A DNA stretch of 64,000 bases from Gammaproteobacteria bacterium (lineage in GTDB: Bacteria > Pseudomonadota > Gammaproteobacteria > Pseudomonadales > Azotimanducaceae), in the NCBI GenBank assembly GCA_009842245.1, contig VYFT01000047.1, forward strand, positions 41,793 to 105,792, in the 5' to 3' direction. A program made the position numbers and the translations under genes. The notes beneath the pieces were generated by a model, which was given only the letters and a program-made list of their open reading frames with translations, made no database searches and was not told where the DNA came from. How positions within the stretch are numbered: position 1 is the first letter of the stretch; the number at the start of each line of letters is the position of its first letter. Shown piece by piece: positions 7,996-19,875 of this stretch.

Positions 7996-9273
7996 CTATT
8001 GACACTTCGTATTACGTTTAAGTTCCCGCAATCGAGCTAGGTGTTCACCAATCTTTTTCTCTAAACCTCGATCCGTAGGTCGGTAAAACTGTTGATCAGG
8101 CATTTCGTCGGGAAAATAGCGCTCATCAGGAACAAATGCCTCGACTTCGTCATGGGCGTAGCGATACCCTTTTCCATAGTCTAACTCCGCCATCAATTCT
8201 GTCGGTGCATTCCGAAATCGGAGCGGTACCGGCCAAGCAGGATTTTCAGAAACCTGTTTCCGTACCGCTTTAAATGCAACGTAGGTCGCATTACTCTTCG
8301 GTACTGAGGCCAAGTAAAGAACTGCCTGAGCAAGAGACAGTTCTCCTTCGGGACTACCTAGTCTAGAGTACGTGTCCCAAGCATCTAGCGTGATTGACAG
8401 CGCTCGAGTATCCGCAAGTCCAATGTCTTCCGAAGCGAAGCGAACGAGACGACGAGCAATGTAGAGTGGATCACACCCTCCATCCAGCATGCGCATGAAC
8501 CAATACAACGATGCATCGGGATCACTCCCGCGAAGAGCTTTGTGCAACGCAGATATCTGATCGTAGAAATGCTCGCCACGTTTGTCGAAGTTTCGGTATG
8601 TCTGTCCCATGACTGTTTCAAGATGGGTCTTCGTGATGACCCCATCAGTCGCAATTTGTAGGCTAAACTCTAGCAGACTTAAAACGCGCCGCGCATCGCC
8701 ATCAGCATAGTTGCACATGAGTTCAATACTTTCGTCGTCAATATCTGTGGTGGAGTATTCCAACGACAGCGCACGTCGAACGATCGTCTCAAGATCCTCA
8801 AGTGTCAGCTTCTTCAGTACAAACACCCGAGTTCGTGAGAGAAGTGGTGAAATTACTTCAAACGATGGGTTTTCAGTGGTAGCTCCGATGAACGTGATCG
8901 TGCCATCTTCGACGTGCGGTAGAAAGGCATCCTGCTGCGCTTTGTTAAAACGATGCACTTCGTCAATAAACACGACGGTCTGGGAAGGTACTGAATTTCG
9001 CGCTGTTTCCAATGCCGCGCGCACATCCTTCAATCCAGATGAAACGGCGGACATTTCCAACAATTGAGCGTCGGCGTTGGTAACCAACGTGCGTGCGAGA
9101 GTTGTTTTTCCGGATCCCGGAGGTCCCCACAGAATCATGGAATGAATCTGCTTGCTTTGAGCTAACAGTTGCAGTGGTTTCTCGGAACCAAGGAGATGCT
9201 GCTGCCCGACAAAATCATCGAGAGAGTTTGGGCGCACGCGAGCCGCTAACGGACGATGCGAAATGTCATTCAT
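7996..9273 (-). CDS. rarA: Replication-associated recombination AAA+ ATPase RarA (MgsA)
   Basis: The protein has 425 residues from ATG 9273; a longer open frame upstream is only read-through into lolA. This AAA+ protein is related to clamp loaders and acts at stalled replication forks. Walker A is GPPGSGKTTLA, Walker B is VVFIDEVHRF, and the sensor segment is GATTENPSF. The C-terminal tetramerisation domain includes CDPLYIARRLVRFASEDIG, which is highly typical. The start overlaps the lolA stop by 8 bases, and serS follows. Confidence 0.97.
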   Translation of the reverse strand: MNDISHRPLAARVRPNSLDDFVGQQHLLGSEKPLQLLAQSKQIHSMILWGPPGSGKTTLARTLVTNADAQLLEMSAVSSGLKDVRAALETARNSVPSQTVVFIDEVHRFNKAQQDAFLPHVEDGTITFIGATTENPSFEVISPLLSRTRVFVLKKLTLEDLETIVRRALSLEYSTTDIDDESIELMCNYADGDARRVLSLLEFSLQIATDGVITKTHLETVMGQTYRNFDKRGEHFYDQISALHKALRGSDPDASLYWFMRMLDGGCDPLYIARRLVRFASEDIGLADTRALSITLDAWDTYSRLGSPEGELSLAQAVLYLASVPKSNATYVAFKAVRKQVSENPAWPVPLRFRNAPTELMAELDYGKGYRYAHDEVEAFVPDERYFPDEMPDQQFYRPTDRGLEKKIGEHLARLRELKRNTKCQ

Positions 9274-9961
9274 CTTGATCGGTGCTGTCGCGCGGTTTCG
9301 CGCGCTGGTCGATGACCTCCGTATCCTCAGGTATGTCCAACTCAAACTCGTCGCTAGCTATCGGCTCGTTTGTCGATACGTCATTAAAGCGAAACTGATT
9401 CAGAGTATTGAAGTGATCGAGAACCTCAATTTGGCTCAACGAGTCGTCTTCGAACGTTATAGTGAGACGGGCAAAGTCTTGCCCCTGTTCGATTGGTGTT
9501 AGAGTGTACTGGTTATCTTCAAACTCGACTTTAAAGTCCTCTAAGATCTCCGTTGATGAAGTCAAAATCAAGCTGGTGAAGGTTGCTTGACTGTGGGAGT
9601 CAAACGCGGATATCGTCAGCTGTTCCAAATCCGGGTCATAGACGCGCATGGTGTCTTCGACGACCGAGATGTACTGTTCAAACGGTTTTACAACTTCCCA
9701 TAAAAACTTCCCACTTCGATCAAACAGAATACGGCCGGTTTGACTAACTTCGGTTGCACCTGTTTGTGCAATGACTAATTGTGAAAACGATGCCTCAAAC
9801 GTATCGATCGCAATCAGTTTTTTGGCTAAAGCTTCTCGAAGAAGCGATGACTCATCCTCGGGGTGTGCATGCCAAGCAGACAAAGAGAAAAGTGCAATTG
9901 CGACCCCGCCTACGAATTGACTAAGCCGCGTTAACGAGAACACTGCGGTTTCCCGATTCAT
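9266..9961 (-). CDS. lolA: Outer-membrane lipoprotein carrier LolA
   Basis: The protein has about 231 residues from ATG 9961. It is the periplasmic chaperone that carries lipoproteins from LolCDE to LolB. It has a signal peptide (VGGVAIALFSLSAWHA). The body has the LolA pattern: FEASFSQ near the start, SGKFLWEVVKPFEQYI, and YDPDLEQLTI. ATG 9961 overlaps the end of ftsK by 41 bases. An in-frame GTG at 9943 would reduce the overlap to 23 bases and still leave a signal peptide, so the exact start is uncertain. The C-terminus is a hydrophilic tail (QRAKPRDSTDQDE) beyond the usual end. Confidence 0.92.
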   Translation of the reverse strand: MNRETAVFSLTRLSQFVGGVAIALFSLSAWHAHPEDESSLLREALAKKLIAIDTFEASFSQLVIAQTGATEVSQTGRILFDRSGKFLWEVVKPFEQYISVVEDTMRVYDPDLEQLTISAFDSHSQATFTSLILTSSTEILEDFKVEFEDNQYTLTPIEQGQDFARLTITFEDDSLSQIEVLDHFNTLNQFRFNDVSTNEPIASDEFELDIPEDTEVIDQRAKPRDSTDQDE

Positions 9962-12236
9962 CTGGCGCTGTTGTGATCCCGGCTTCTTCCATACATTCGA
10001 CAATCCGCGCCGCTCGGTTATACCCAATGCGAAATCGCCTTTGAATTGAGGAAATTGAAACCCTTTGTTTTTCGACGACAAAACTAACTGCTGCCTCATA
10101 AAGTTCATCCGTATCGTCAATATTATCCGTAGAGAACACCGATCCGGCAGTAGGTTCAACTGTGCCTTGCGTAATTTCGGTTCGATAATCGGGAGCTTGC
10201 CTAGCGCGCCAAGAGTCAGCAATGCTCAGCACATCCGAATCTGAAACAAACGCGCCATGGACACGAATGGGTACCCCACTCCCTGGTGCCAAATATAACA
10301 TGTCTCCGTGTCCCAGTAGTTGTTCTGCGCCTCCCTGGTCCAGGATGGTGCGTGAGTCGATCTGACTAGATACTTGAAAACTGATCCGCGCTGGAATGTT
10401 GGCTTTGATAAGACCAGTAATCACGTCGACCGATGGACGCTGTGTTGCAAGAATTAAATGAATTCCTGCCGCCCTCGCCTTCTGAGCGAGACGTGCTATA
10501 AGCTGTTCAACCTTTTTCCCCACGATCATCATCATGTCGGCAAACTCGTCAACGATCACTACTATCAACGGCAACTTTGTCAATGCCATAGATTCGTCCA
10601 ACATGTCAAACGGACGCAACGGATCTGGAATAGTCTCGCCCTGCGCAGCAGCTTCATCAATCTTGGAGTTGAAACCAGCGATATTTCGTACGTTTAGCGA
10701 TGCCATCAATTGATATCTTCGCTCCATCTCCGCGATACACCAATTTAGCGAGTGCGCGGCTTCTTGCATATCTGTTACCACCGGTGTTAAGAGATGAGGG
10801 ATGTTCTCATACACGGCAAGCTCTAACATTTTGGGATCGATGAGAATGAGTCGAACCTGCTCCGGAGTCACATTCAACAACAGACTAACGAGCATTCCAT
10901 TGAGGCAGACGGATTTACCCGAGCCGGTGGTACCCGCGACAAGAAGATGTGGCATTTTTTCGATGTCGACAAATACGGGGTTACCCGCGACATCGCGACC
11001 CAATGCGAGGCTCAATGGTGTTCGGAATCGGGAACTACCACCTGACTCCAACACTTGCCGTAAGAAAACGATAGCACGATCATCGTTCGGAATCTCGATA
11101 CCGACCACGGACTTCCCTGGAATCACTTCGACAACGCGTACGCTAACTACCGCCAAAGAGCGCGCCAGATCTTTTACTAGCGCAGAAATTTTGCTTACTT
11201 TGATTCCCGGAGCAGGTTGAATCTCAAATCGCGTGACGACGGGCCCCGTCATAACCGACACTACTTCCGCTTCAACACCGAAGTCGGCTAGTTTGCTACC
11301 AAGCTGTTCTGCAATTCGGTTAATCGACTCTGCCGCGCGACTGGATACAAGTTCCTGCCGTTGTTCTTGAAGCAGTTTAACTGATGGAAACTCAGAAGTT
11401 TCTGCTGATCGTCTCAGATTGGGACTAACCGATCTTCGAGTTCGAGTCTGTGGTGTTGATGAACTGTCTGCTCCTACTGTTGGCTGCACCCTTTCTTTCT
11501 TTTTACCTCGAGACCTTAGAGGTTTGCGTTTACGTTTCGCTTGGTTTTTTGATGTAACTGTCGCTTCCCGCATCGACGGTTTGAGTCTTTGTTGTTGCGC
11601 CTCTTCATCCGAATTTGGCTTAATTAAGTGGCGAACCGGCCAAATCATGAAACGTAGGACTCCCAATACTCCTACCCCAATGTACTCGAGCACTGGCGAG
11701 ATGCGAAAACGCAGTAATAGCCAGAGTCCAACGAACACTCCCGCTAACGCGACCAACACCGACACGTACGTCCCTAGAAGTCCGTAGGTGAACTGAATTA
11801 AGTATTGACCAAGATATCCCGAAGTGGCGTGTACATCATCAAGATAACCGCCACTCCACAGCCCACACAAAACGCAAAAACCGCCGAGAATCACGAGAAA
11901 ACCACATCCGGCTAGGGTACCGTGCCACCACTTCAATGGGTTCGAATCAATCAACACACCACCTACTTTCGCGACGATGAGGACTGGAATGAGGAACGCT
12001 ACATAGCCAAACGTTTGCACTAGCAAATCGGCAACAGTCGCTCCTACGCCACCAAGCAAGTTACGAATTGCAACGTTGTTGGCCGCGAAGAGCCACGAAG
12101 GGTCCAGCGGCTTGTAGGAAATCAGTACGAGAAAGGTAAATATTGCTAACAAACACAATAGTACGGTATTACGTACTCGCGCCTGCAGCGCAATGTCAAG
12201 TAGCTTCATGCTAGTAGGGGAAATACGTCCATCCAT
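9921..12236 (-). CDS. ftsK: DNA translocase FtsK
   Basis: The protein has 771 residues and moves chromosome dimers at the division septum so that XerCD can resolve them at dif. The N-terminus has about four membrane segments (residues 20-180). A short Arg/Lys/Ser-rich linker follows (about 220-290), much shorter than in E. coli FtsK. The motor has Walker A GTTGSGKSVCLNG and Walker B VVIVDEFADMMM. The C-terminal gamma winged-helix domain (VSISSIQRRFRIGYNRAARI) should read KOPS sequences. A second ATG at 12209 is an alternative start; neither has a clear ribosome site. It is the first gene of the ftsK-lolA-rarA-serS run. Confidence 0.97.
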   Translation of the reverse strand: MDGRISPTSMKLLDIALQARVRNTVLLCLLAIFTFLVLISYKPLDPSWLFAANNVAIRNLLGGVGATVADLLVQTFGYVAFLIPVLIVAKVGGVLIDSNPLKWWHGTLAGCGFLVILGGFCVLCGLWSGGYLDDVHATSGYLGQYLIQFTYGLLGTYVSVLVALAGVFVGLWLLLRFRISPVLEYIGVGVLGVLRFMIWPVRHLIKPNSDEEAQQQRLKPSMREATVTSKNQAKRKRKPLRSRGKKKERVQPTVGADSSSTPQTRTRRSVSPNLRRSAETSEFPSVKLLQEQRQELVSSRAAESINRIAEQLGSKLADFGVEAEVVSVMTGPVVTRFEIQPAPGIKVSKISALVKDLARSLAVVSVRVVEVIPGKSVVGIEIPNDDRAIVFLRQVLESGGSSRFRTPLSLALGRDVAGNPVFVDIEKMPHLLVAGTTGSGKSVCLNGMLVSLLLNVTPEQVRLILIDPKMLELAVYENIPHLLTPVVTDMQEAAHSLNWCIAEMERRYQLMASLNVRNIAGFNSKIDEAAAQGETIPDPLRPFDMLDESMALTKLPLIVVIVDEFADMMMIVGKKVEQLIARLAQKARAAGIHLILATQRPSVDVITGLIKANIPARISFQVSSQIDSRTILDQGGAEQLLGHGDMLYLAPGSGVPIRVHGAFVSDSDVLSIADSWRARQAPDYRTEITQGTVEPTAGSVFSTDNIDDTDELYEAAVSFVVEKQRVSISSIQRRFRIGYNRAARIVECMEEAGITTAPDESGNRSVLVNAA

Positions 12237-12251
12237 GAACTATATACATGT

Positions 12252-12281
12252 ATGATACCACATAAGTATGTTTGAACGCAA
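12252..12281 (-). promoter_or_regulatory. Candidate promoter upstream of ftsK
   Basis: On the minus strand TTGCGT (12276-12281) and TATCAT (12252-12257) are 18 bases apart, just before the ftsK start at 12236. The match is moderate and the leader would be very short. Confidence 0.3.
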
Positions 12282-12347
12282 TTGTTTTAGAGCTTTCGTT
12301 ACTATCTAAGAGATGTTTCGTTGACTCTTTCCGGAGGCTGATTTCGC

Positions 12348-13157
12348 ATGAATACCAGACGTTTACAAATCATTTCTTTTCTGTTGACCGCTTACTTGTC
12401 GGGGTACTTTTTGGCACAAGGCGATTCGGTAATTCTTGAGACTATCGAAGGAAAAGGTACTCCACCAAGCGGACAAGAGTTGGAGTATTTTGAGGGCGCG
12501 AAAGGTTACCTGGCGGAACCGGATGGAGACGGTCCTTTTGGCGCGATAATTTTGATTCACGAATGGAACGGGGTTGTCGAACGCATCAAACAGGTCGCGG
12601 ACGCGTTGGCAAAAGAAGGATATATCGCCTTAGCTGCGGACCTTTATGAAGGTGAAACGGGGTCAACGAGAGAAGAGAACATCGCTCTCATGCGAAAAGC
12701 GCGGGGGGACGAAGAGAAAGTCGTATCGAACCTAAACGCAGCAGTAAAGTATCTCAAGGATCGAGACGACTCGAACGGTACGGTAGCGACGATTGGTTGG
12801 TGTTTCGGCGGCGGTGTTGCACTTACGTTTGCGATGGGCGGCGAGCATCATGAAGGTACCGCGATCTTTTACGGCTCTCTGATTGAAGATCCTGAAAAGC
12901 TCTCACATATTCACCATGAAATTCATGGGACTTTCGCTGGTCAAGATCGGGGTATTCCTGTCGAGAGTGTCGAAAAATTCACTGAAGCTCTCCGAGAAGC
13001 AGGAATTCCCAACGATATACACGTGTATGACCCGGTCGCACATGGATTTTGGCTCTACGTTGAACGAGATGTGGAAACCAACAAAGAACCAGCAGAACAT
13101 GCATGGGGAAGATTAGAAAAGTTTTTCAAACGCGTATTACAACCAAAGGAAGACTGA
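12348..13157 (+). CDS. Secreted dienelactone-hydrolase-family protein
   Basis: The protein has 269 residues. An alpha/beta hydrolase of the DLH family with the Cys-Asp-His triad visible as C152 (GWCFGGG), D200 (FAGQDRG) and H232 (VAHGFW). A signal-like hydrophobic N-terminus (ISFLLTAYLSGYFLAQG) suggests export, which is less common than the cytoplasmic form. GGAGG precedes the ATG. Family members open cyclic lactones or esters, and the true substrate here is unknown because no aromatic-degradation genes are nearby. It stands alone between ftsK and trxB. Confidence 0.85.
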   Translation: MNTRRLQIISFLLTAYLSGYFLAQGDSVILETIEGKGTPPSGQELEYFEGAKGYLAEPDGDGPFGAIILIHEWNGVVERIKQVADALAKEGYIALAADLYEGETGSTREENIALMRKARGDEEKVVSNLNAAVKYLKDRDDSNGTVATIGWCFGGGVALTFAMGGEHHEGTAIFYGSLIEDPEKLSHIHHEIHGTFAGQDRGIPVESVEKFTEALREAGIPNDIHVYDPVAHGFWLYVERDVETNKEPAEHAWGRLEKFFKRVLQPKED

Positions 13158-13243
13158 TACATTCTCAGTTTGTCGCTACGATTGAAGTCAACAATCCAAT
13201 CGCCGTTCAATCTAAAATATGCAGGATTTTTGACGTCCGATAG

Positions 13244-14239
<996 letters not shown>

Positions 14240-14263
14240 AAGGATTGTTCGAGGAAGAAGAGC

Positions 14264-14995
14264 GTGGCTGCTCACATTCAGATTCTGTCTGCAAGTGATT
14301 CGTTCAACGTACCGCACCATGGACCTGAAACAGGACCTGTAGCACTTGGTGGTGTCCTCAGCGCACGCTTGCTCATCGATGCTTACTCCAAAGGAATATT
14401 TCCTTGGTTTAGCAATGACAATATGCCGATATACTGGTGGTCTCCATCGCCTCGTGCCATCCTCTATCCCCATAGTTTTCACATTTCCAAGAGTTTGAAG
14501 AAATGGTTGCGTCGCCACCGCTGCACGATTACTGTCGACCAAGCGTTTACCGAGGTTATCACTCGATGTGCACAACCGAGACAGGGTTGTGAGGTAACTT
14601 GGATCACTCCAAAGATCAATCAAGCATATCGCATGTTGCATGATCAGGGAATTGCTCACTCGCTTGAAGTTTGGTACAAAGATCAACTCATTGGTGGCAT
14701 TTATGGTGTGGGATTGGGCAAACACTTTTACGGAGAATCCATGTTCTCCAGTCAGACGAACGGATCCAAAATAGCAATGCTTGCTCTTTGCCAAATTCTC
14801 CAACGCGAAAGCTTTAAGTTCCTTGACTGCCAATTGATGACGAGACACCTTACCACTCTTGGTGCAACCGCACTTCCGCGCCCAGAATTTCTCAATTTCA
14901 TCGAAGAAAACAGAAAATTTCAAGCAAAACCAACAGAATGGAAACAACTAGGGATTTGGCAGTCCTATAGCGACCCTTGGCACCTCAATCTCTAA
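14264..14995 (+). CDS. aat: Leucyl/phenylalanyl-tRNA--protein transferase
   Basis: The protein has 243 residues, the usual size. It adds Leu or Phe from tRNA to proteins with N-terminal Arg/Lys, creating type 2 N-degrons for ClpS-ClpAP. Typical segments are AYSKGIFPWF, IYWWSPSPRAIL, GGIYGVGLGKHFYGESMFS and FKFLDCQLMTRHL. It starts at GTG with GAGGAAG a few bases upstream. Its position beside infA, clpA and clpS is conserved, and it puts the N-end rule enzymes together in this region. A long open frame on the opposite strand is a shadow. Confidence 0.97.
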   Translation: MAAHIQILSASDSFNVPHHGPETGPVALGGVLSARLLIDAYSKGIFPWFSNDNMPIYWWSPSPRAILYPHSFHISKSLKKWLRRHRCTITVDQAFTEVITRCAQPRQGCEVTWITPKINQAYRMLHDQGIAHSLEVWYKDQLIGGIYGVGLGKHFYGESMFSSQTNGSKIAMLALCQILQRESFKFLDCQLMTRHLTTLGATALPRPEFLNFIEENRKFQAKPTEWKQLGIWQSYSDPWHLNL

Positions 14996-15045
14996 AATGT
15001 TGCGAACTTTTTTACGATTGATCGCAATCATTCCTTAAACCAAGA

Positions 15046-15264
15046 GTGCCTAAAGAAGAACAAATTGAAATGGAAGGCGTAGTAACCAATACGCTTCCCA
15101 ACACTACGTTCAAAGTCAAGCTGGATAACGGCTACGAAATCACCGCGCACATCTCAGGGAAGATGAGGAAAAACTACATTCGAATTTCTACTGGCGACCG
15201 CGTAAAGGTCGAACTGACTCCCTACGACTTGACCAAAGGACGGATCACGTACCGCGAGCGTTAA
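15046..15264 (+). CDS. infA: Translation initiation factor IF-1
   Basis: The protein has 72 residues, exactly the usual length. An OB-fold protein that binds the ribosomal A site during initiation. [19 protein letters not shown] and [16 protein letters not shown] are the diagnostic segments. The start codon is GTG at 15046, fixed by alignment to the family (normally MAKE.., here MPKE..). It follows aat by 50 bases and is convergent with clpA. Confidence 0.97.
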   Translation: MPKEEQIEMEGVVTNTLPNTTFKVKLDNGYEITAHISGKMRKNYIRISTGDRVKVELTPYDLTKGRITYRER

Positions 15265-15402
15265 GCCGAACGTAATCTCTCATTGGTACAGTTTCTCACC
15301 CTGTAGACTACGCGTCTGCAGGTCCCGTTCAAAATGAAATTGAAGTGGATTCCTCCTACTTCTAGCCCGAGTCTAAGCTAACGTTTTTTTTGACAGTTGA
15401 GT

Positions 15403-17727
15403 TCAATCAACAGTCTCTTTCTCGTTTTTGTCTTCTTCGTCTTTCTTGTGACTGATCTGCTGCGTTTCTGACGCTTTCGGGATAGCATTAATTTTGATGC
15501 CGTTTTCATCGACGGATACTTCCGCTATTCCACCAGCATCCGCAAGAGTCCCGAACAGAATCATTTCTGCTAGTGGTCGTTTAATCTCGTCTTGAATCAA
15601 CCGTTGCATCGGCCTAGCTCCCATTTTGTCGTCGTACCCTTCTACCGCGATCCAATGGCGAGCACTCTCATCTACCTGTAGTTCTACTTTCTTGGAATCT
15701 AGTTGCGCTTGCAATTCCGTAAGGAACTTATCGACCACCGAATGAATGACTTCCATGCCAAGTGCGTTAAATCGAATGATTGCGTCAAGTCGATTACGAA
15801 ACTCGGGCGAAAAGTACTTCTTAAGCGTTTCCATGACATCAGCGGAATGGTCTTGTTCTTCAAAACCGATCGATACTCGCGAGGCTTCTCGAGCTCCTGC
15901 ATTAGTAGTCATGATGAGTACCGCGTTGCGGAAGTCTGCCTTTCTCCCGTTGTTGTCCGTGAGGGTTCCATGATCCATTATCTGTAGTAATAGATTGAAG
16001 ACCTCTGGGTGTGCTTTTTCAATTTCATCGAGCAAGATTACGCTGTGTGGGTGTTTGGTCACTGCATCGGTGAGCTGTCCGCCTTGATCGAAACCCACAT
16101 ATCCAGGCGGCGCGCCAATCAAGCGAGAAACATTGTGCCGTTCCATGTATTCGGACATGTCAAAGCGAAGCAGTTCTACTCCCATGATGAGCGCGAGTTG
16201 ACGACAGACTTCCGTTTTCCCGACACCTGTTGGACCGCTAAAGAGGAAAGAACCAATAGGTTTCTGTTCTGCTTTTAAGCCCGCTCGGGACAATCTGATC
16301 GCAGAGGTAAGAGTGTCGATGGCTTCTTCTTGACCGAATACCGTGAGTTTCAGTCGGTGATCAAGCGTTCGCAGTGCTTCTTTGTCTGAGACTGTGACCT
16401 GCGAGGATGGTATACGCGCTATGTTCGCAACTACGCGTTCAACATCGGGTGCGCCAATGGTCTTCTTTCGTCTCTTTTCTGCGACCAACTGCTGGACTGC
16501 TCCTGCTTCATCAATGACGTCAATGGCTTTGTCGGGCATAAATCGATCTGTGATGTAGCGGGCAGATAACTCGGCAGCAGTCCTCAATGCCCGGTCCGTG
16601 AAACGCAGCTGATAATGATCTTCATACCGTAGTTTCAGGCCCTTGAGAATCTTGTATGTGTCTTCTACCGAAGGTTCGGGTATATCGATCTTTTGAAAAC
16701 GACGTGATAGTGCGCGGTCCTTATCGAACACGCCCCGATACTCAGCGAATGTTGTTGACCCGATGCATCGAATTTCACCTGAAGCCAACATTGGTTTGAG
16801 CAAGTTTGATGCATCCATTACTCCACCGGAAGCAGCGCCGGCACCGATAATCATGTGAATCTCGTCGATGAAGAGTATGGAATGAGGTTTTCCGGAGAGT
16901 TCTTTCAACAGGGCTTTGAAACGCTTCTCAAAGTCTCCTCGATACTTCGTACCGGCAAGAAGAGTACCGAGATCAAGAGTGTAGACGCTACACTCTTTCA
17001 CAACGTCTGGCACCTCGCCGTCAACGATCTTTTTAGCTAATCCTTCTGCAATTGCGGTCTTACCAACACCGGATTCGCCGACTAACAGAGGGTTATTTTT
17101 GCGTCGACGACAAAGAATCTGGATCGTTCTTTGAAGTTCTTGTTCGCGTCCGATCAATGGATCAACTTGCCCAGCGCGTGCGGCATCGTTGAGATTTGTC
17201 GTAAATGCACCAAGAGCACTAGGTTTTTCTCGAGGTTTTTTGTCATCACCAAGAGTCGCGTCACTGGCTTCTTCAACTTCCTTCTCTGGCGTGCCCTTCG
17301 ATATTCCGTGCGCGATGTACTGCACGACGTCGACACGCTTGACTTCCTGCTTGGACAGGAAGTAAACAGCCTGAGACTCTGTCTCATTGAACAGCGCGAC
17401 CAATACATCGCGAGCGCGCACATCAGCTTTGGTCGGAGTACTCTGCGCATGGAACACGGCGCGGGAAATCACTCGAGAAAATGCTCCGGATTGTTCCACT
17501 TTGCGCTTGAATCCAGCAGGTACGACGGGCATAAACTTCTCTAAGTACTTCTCCAAATCGGCCCGTAGAAGCTCAGTGTTAATTGCTACGTTTTCTAATA
17601 CTTCGCGGGCATCCGGGTTGTCCAAAAGTGCTAAGAGCAAATGTTCGACCGTTACAAACTCATGACGACCTACTCGCGCACGGTCGAACGCCTGGTCCAA
17701 CGTAAGCAGTAAATCTGGTGTGAACAT
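15403..17727 (-). CDS. clpA: ATP-dependent Clp protease ATP-binding subunit ClpA
   Basis: The protein has 774 residues. AAA+ unfoldase that feeds substrates to ClpP. It has the N-domain that docks ClpS (about 1-140), then two ATPase modules: Walker [14 protein letters not shown] in D1 and [14 protein letters not shown] in D2, with Walker B segments [10 protein letters not shown] and [13 protein letters not shown]. The C-terminus has an added charged tail ([14 protein letters not shown]) beyond the usual end. It starts 5 bases after clpS, so the two form an operon. Confidence 0.98.
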   Translation of the reverse strand: MFTPDLLLTLDQAFDRARVGRHEFVTVEHLLLALLDNPDAREVLENVAINTELLRADLEKYLEKFMPVVPAGFKRKVEQSGAFSRVISRAVFHAQSTPTKADVRARDVLVALFNETESQAVYFLSKQEVKRVDVVQYIAHGISKGTPEKEVEEASDATLGDDKKPREKPSALGAFTTNLNDAARAGQVDPLIGREQELQRTIQILCRRRKNNPLLVGESGVGKTAIAEGLAKKIVDGEVPDVVKECSVYTLDLGTLLAGTKYRGDFEKRFKALLKELSGKPHSILFIDEIHMIIGAGAASGGVMDASNLLKPMLASGEIRCIGSTTFAEYRGVFDKDRALSRRFQKIDIPEPSVEDTYKILKGLKLRYEDHYQLRFTDRALRTAAELSARYITDRFMPDKAIDVIDEAGAVQQLVAEKRRKKTIGAPDVERVVANIARIPSSQVTVSDKEALRTLDHRLKLTVFGQEEAIDTLTSAIRLSRAGLKAEQKPIGSFLFSGPTGVGKTEVCRQLALIMGVELLRFDMSEYMERHNVSRLIGAPPGYVGFDQGGQLTDAVTKHPHSVILLDEIEKAHPEVFNLLLQIMDHGTLTDNNGRKADFRNAVLIMTTNAGAREASRVSIGFEEQDHSADVMETLKKYFSPEFRNRLDAIIRFNALGMEVIHSVVDKFLTELQAQLDSKKVELQVDESARHWIAVEGYDDKMGARPMQRLIQDEIKRPLAEMILFGTLADAGGIAEVSVDENGIKINAIPKASETQQISHKKDEEDKNEKETVD

Positions 17728-17732
17728 GTGAG

Positions 17733-18062
17733 TTACTCCGTTTTTTCTACAGTGGTGAGAAGAGGATGTCCGTTTTGCCGTGCGTAAGAGTTTACTTGTT
17801 CGCTTTTAGTTTCCGCGATATCTTTTGGATACATTCCAACAACTCCCTTCCCTGTCGTGTGCACGGTCATCATTATGCGATAAGCCTTGTCGAAATCCAT
17901 TCCGAAAAAAGTCTCCAATACATGTACCACAAACTCCATCGGCGTGTAGTCGTCGTTCATGATCACAACGCGATAAAGCGGTGGAGGTTTAACTTGTTCT
18001 TCTAGTTCCTCAACGGCAAGATCTTCTTGCTGTTCCGGATCGCTAAAAGTGGAATCGTTCAA
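17733..18062 (-). CDS. clpS: ClpS adaptor for N-end rule degradation
   Basis: The protein has 109 residues. Binds N-degrons and delivers them to ClpAP. The core [20 protein letters not shown] contains the NDDYT loop of the degron pocket. M-V-H-T-x-G-K-G follows, as is usual. The start codon is TTG at 18062 and gives a normal acidic N-terminal extension. It lies directly upstream of clpA. The cspD gene often found next to clpS is not here. Confidence 0.96.
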   Translation of the reverse strand: MNDSTFSDPEQQEDLAVEELEEQVKPPPLYRVVIMNDDYTPMEFVVHVLETFFGMDFDKAYRIMMTVHTTGKGVVGMYPKDIAETKSEQVNSYARQNGHPLLTTVEKTE

Positions 18063-18157
18063 ACTACAGTATTCGACTCAGCGTCCGAGAAAGAAGTTAG
18101 CAAATTACGTACCTGAAGTAAATGTTACACGACTTTAGGTAGCACTCGGCCCATCAT

Positions 18158-19414
18158 TTACATCTCTGCAATGATCGCATCACCAAATTCAGAGCACTTT
18201 AGCAGTGTCGCGTTATCCATTAAACGTTCGAAGTCATAAGTCACGGTACGGTTCGCAATTGCTCCTTCAATACCGCGAATAATTCGGTCTGCAGCTTCCT
18301 TCCAGCCAAGATGTCTGAGCATCATTTCAGCCGATAGAATGAGCGATCCTGGATTCACTTTGTCTTGACCGGCGTATTTAGGCGCAGTTCCATGAGTCGC
18401 TTCAAAAACCGCGATCTCGTCTCCAATATTTGCTCCGGGAGCTATGCCGATTCCGCCCACCTGCGCGGCTAACGCATCAGACAAGAAGTCACCGTTGAGA
18501 TTCATAGTGGCAATCACGTCATACTCGCTGGGTCGGAGAAGAATCTGCTGAAGCATCGAATCAGTAATGACGTCCTTGATCACGATCTCCTTACCAGTGT
18601 TAGGATTGGTCAACACGTGCCAAGGCCCTCCCGCTAAGGGGGTAGCCCCAAACTCTTTAGCTACCAAACGATACCCCCAATCCTTGAATGCTCCCTCAGT
18701 GTATTTCATGATGTTGCCCTTGTGGACAAACGTAACCGAACTGCGGTCTTCAGCGATGGCATACTGCACTGCTTGGCGAACCAATCGCTCCGTACCAGCC
18801 ACTGAAATAGGTTTGATACCTACGCCGCAATGGTCTGGAAATCTAATCTTCGACACATTCAAATCGCTTTGCAAAAAACTCAAGAGTTTTTTTGCTTCGG
18901 CAGAGTCAGCTTCCCATTCGACACCACTGTAGATGTCTTCCGTATTCTCCCGGAAAATAACCATATTTGTTTTCTCTGGGGCTACTACCGGACTGGGTAC
19001 TCCCGGAAACCAACGGATGGGTCGCAGACACACATAAAGGTCGAGAATTTGACGAATTGCGACATTTAGCGAGCGAATTCCACCACCCACGGGCGTAGTC
19101 ATTGGACCTTTGATACTGACCTTAAACTCGCGGAAAGCGTCGATAGTTTCATTGGGAAGCCATTCGTTGTCCCCATAGACTCGCAACGACTTTTCCCCTG
19201 CGAACACTTCCATCCATTGAATCTGCCGACTGTCCCCATAAACCTTTTCGACGGCTTCATCAACAACCTTACGCATCACCGGCGTTATGTCGATGCCAAT
19301 ACCATCTCCCTCAATGAAGGGGATGATAGGTTTTGCCGGTACTTCTAATGCGCCGTTAGTTCCCGCTCGAATAGGGTCTCCGTGGCTTGGGATCTGTATT
19401 TTTTCGTACGTCAA
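18158..19414 (-). CDS. icd: NADP-dependent isocitrate dehydrogenase
   Basis: The protein has 418 residues from TTG 19414, close to E. coli Icd (416). AGGAAAGAG at 19417-19425 is a strong ribosome site for that TTG, so the longer open frame upstream (to 19456) is probably not used. It oxidises isocitrate to 2-oxoglutarate in the TCA cycle. [10 protein letters not shown] contains the serine phosphorylated by AceK in enteric bacteria, and [12 protein letters not shown] and [13 protein letters not shown] are family signatures. It is on the minus strand upstream of clpS but separated by about 95 bases. Confidence 0.97.
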   Translation of the reverse strand: MTYEKIQIPSHGDPIRAGTNGALEVPAKPIIPFIEGDGIGIDITPVMRKVVDEAVEKVYGDSRQIQWMEVFAGEKSLRVYGDNEWLPNETIDAFREFKVSIKGPMTTPVGGGIRSLNVAIRQILDLYVCLRPIRWFPGVPSPVVAPEKTNMVIFRENTEDIYSGVEWEADSAEAKKLLSFLQSDLNVSKIRFPDHCGVGIKPISVAGTERLVRQAVQYAIAEDRSSVTFVHKGNIMKYTEGAFKDWGYRLVAKEFGATPLAGGPWHVLTNPNTGKEIVIKDVITDSMLQQILLRPSEYDVIATMNLNGDFLSDALAAQVGGIGIAPGANIGDEIAVFEATHGTAPKYAGQDKVNPGSLILSAEMMLRHLGWKEAADRIIRGIEGAIANRTVTYDFERLMDNATLLKCSEFGDAIIAEM

Positions 19415-19875
19415 TTCTCTTTCCTGTGTTTTGAGGGTGCGAATTATAGGAACCAATTTTTAGCAACTTGTTAGAGAGTGTGGTGAGAGATCAATCGAGT
19501 TCCACAATCTCTATACACCACTCAGCAATCGACTCTTCAAAGTCTCGTACGACGCACATCGTCGGAAGTATTCCAACGCTTATCAACTGCGAGCACTTGA
19601 GAGGCCGATTAAGTTCAGTGTCTGGTTGTAGAGTGAGAGTATCAAATGTGATCAGTCACCGTCTCCGCTAGAACGAGTCGATGATCTCTACGTCTTAAAT
19701 GAACAGAAGGAAAAACAAATTAGAACGGTTTGTTCAAAGGATAAGACTTAGCAGTGTTCCCAAGCAGATTTACACTTGTAAAATCTTTTGTGCTTGAATT
19801 TGAGTGAAATGCAGACCTAGTACGATGATGAGAAAGAATCCACATCGCCATCGGACATAAGAAGAGATTGAAGCA
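19415..19875. other. Intergenic region upstream of icd and a small-ORF pair
   Basis: About 460 bases without a supported gene. It must contain the icd promoter (minus) and that of the two small membrane-protein ORFs (plus). A 67-codon open frame on the plus strand (19468-19671) has no ribosome site or recognisable features and is not called. Confidence 0.5.

Noticed and set aside
19468..19671. 67-codon plus-strand frame upstream of the small membrane ORFs
   Set aside because: No ribosome site or hydrophobic or motif content; likely chance.
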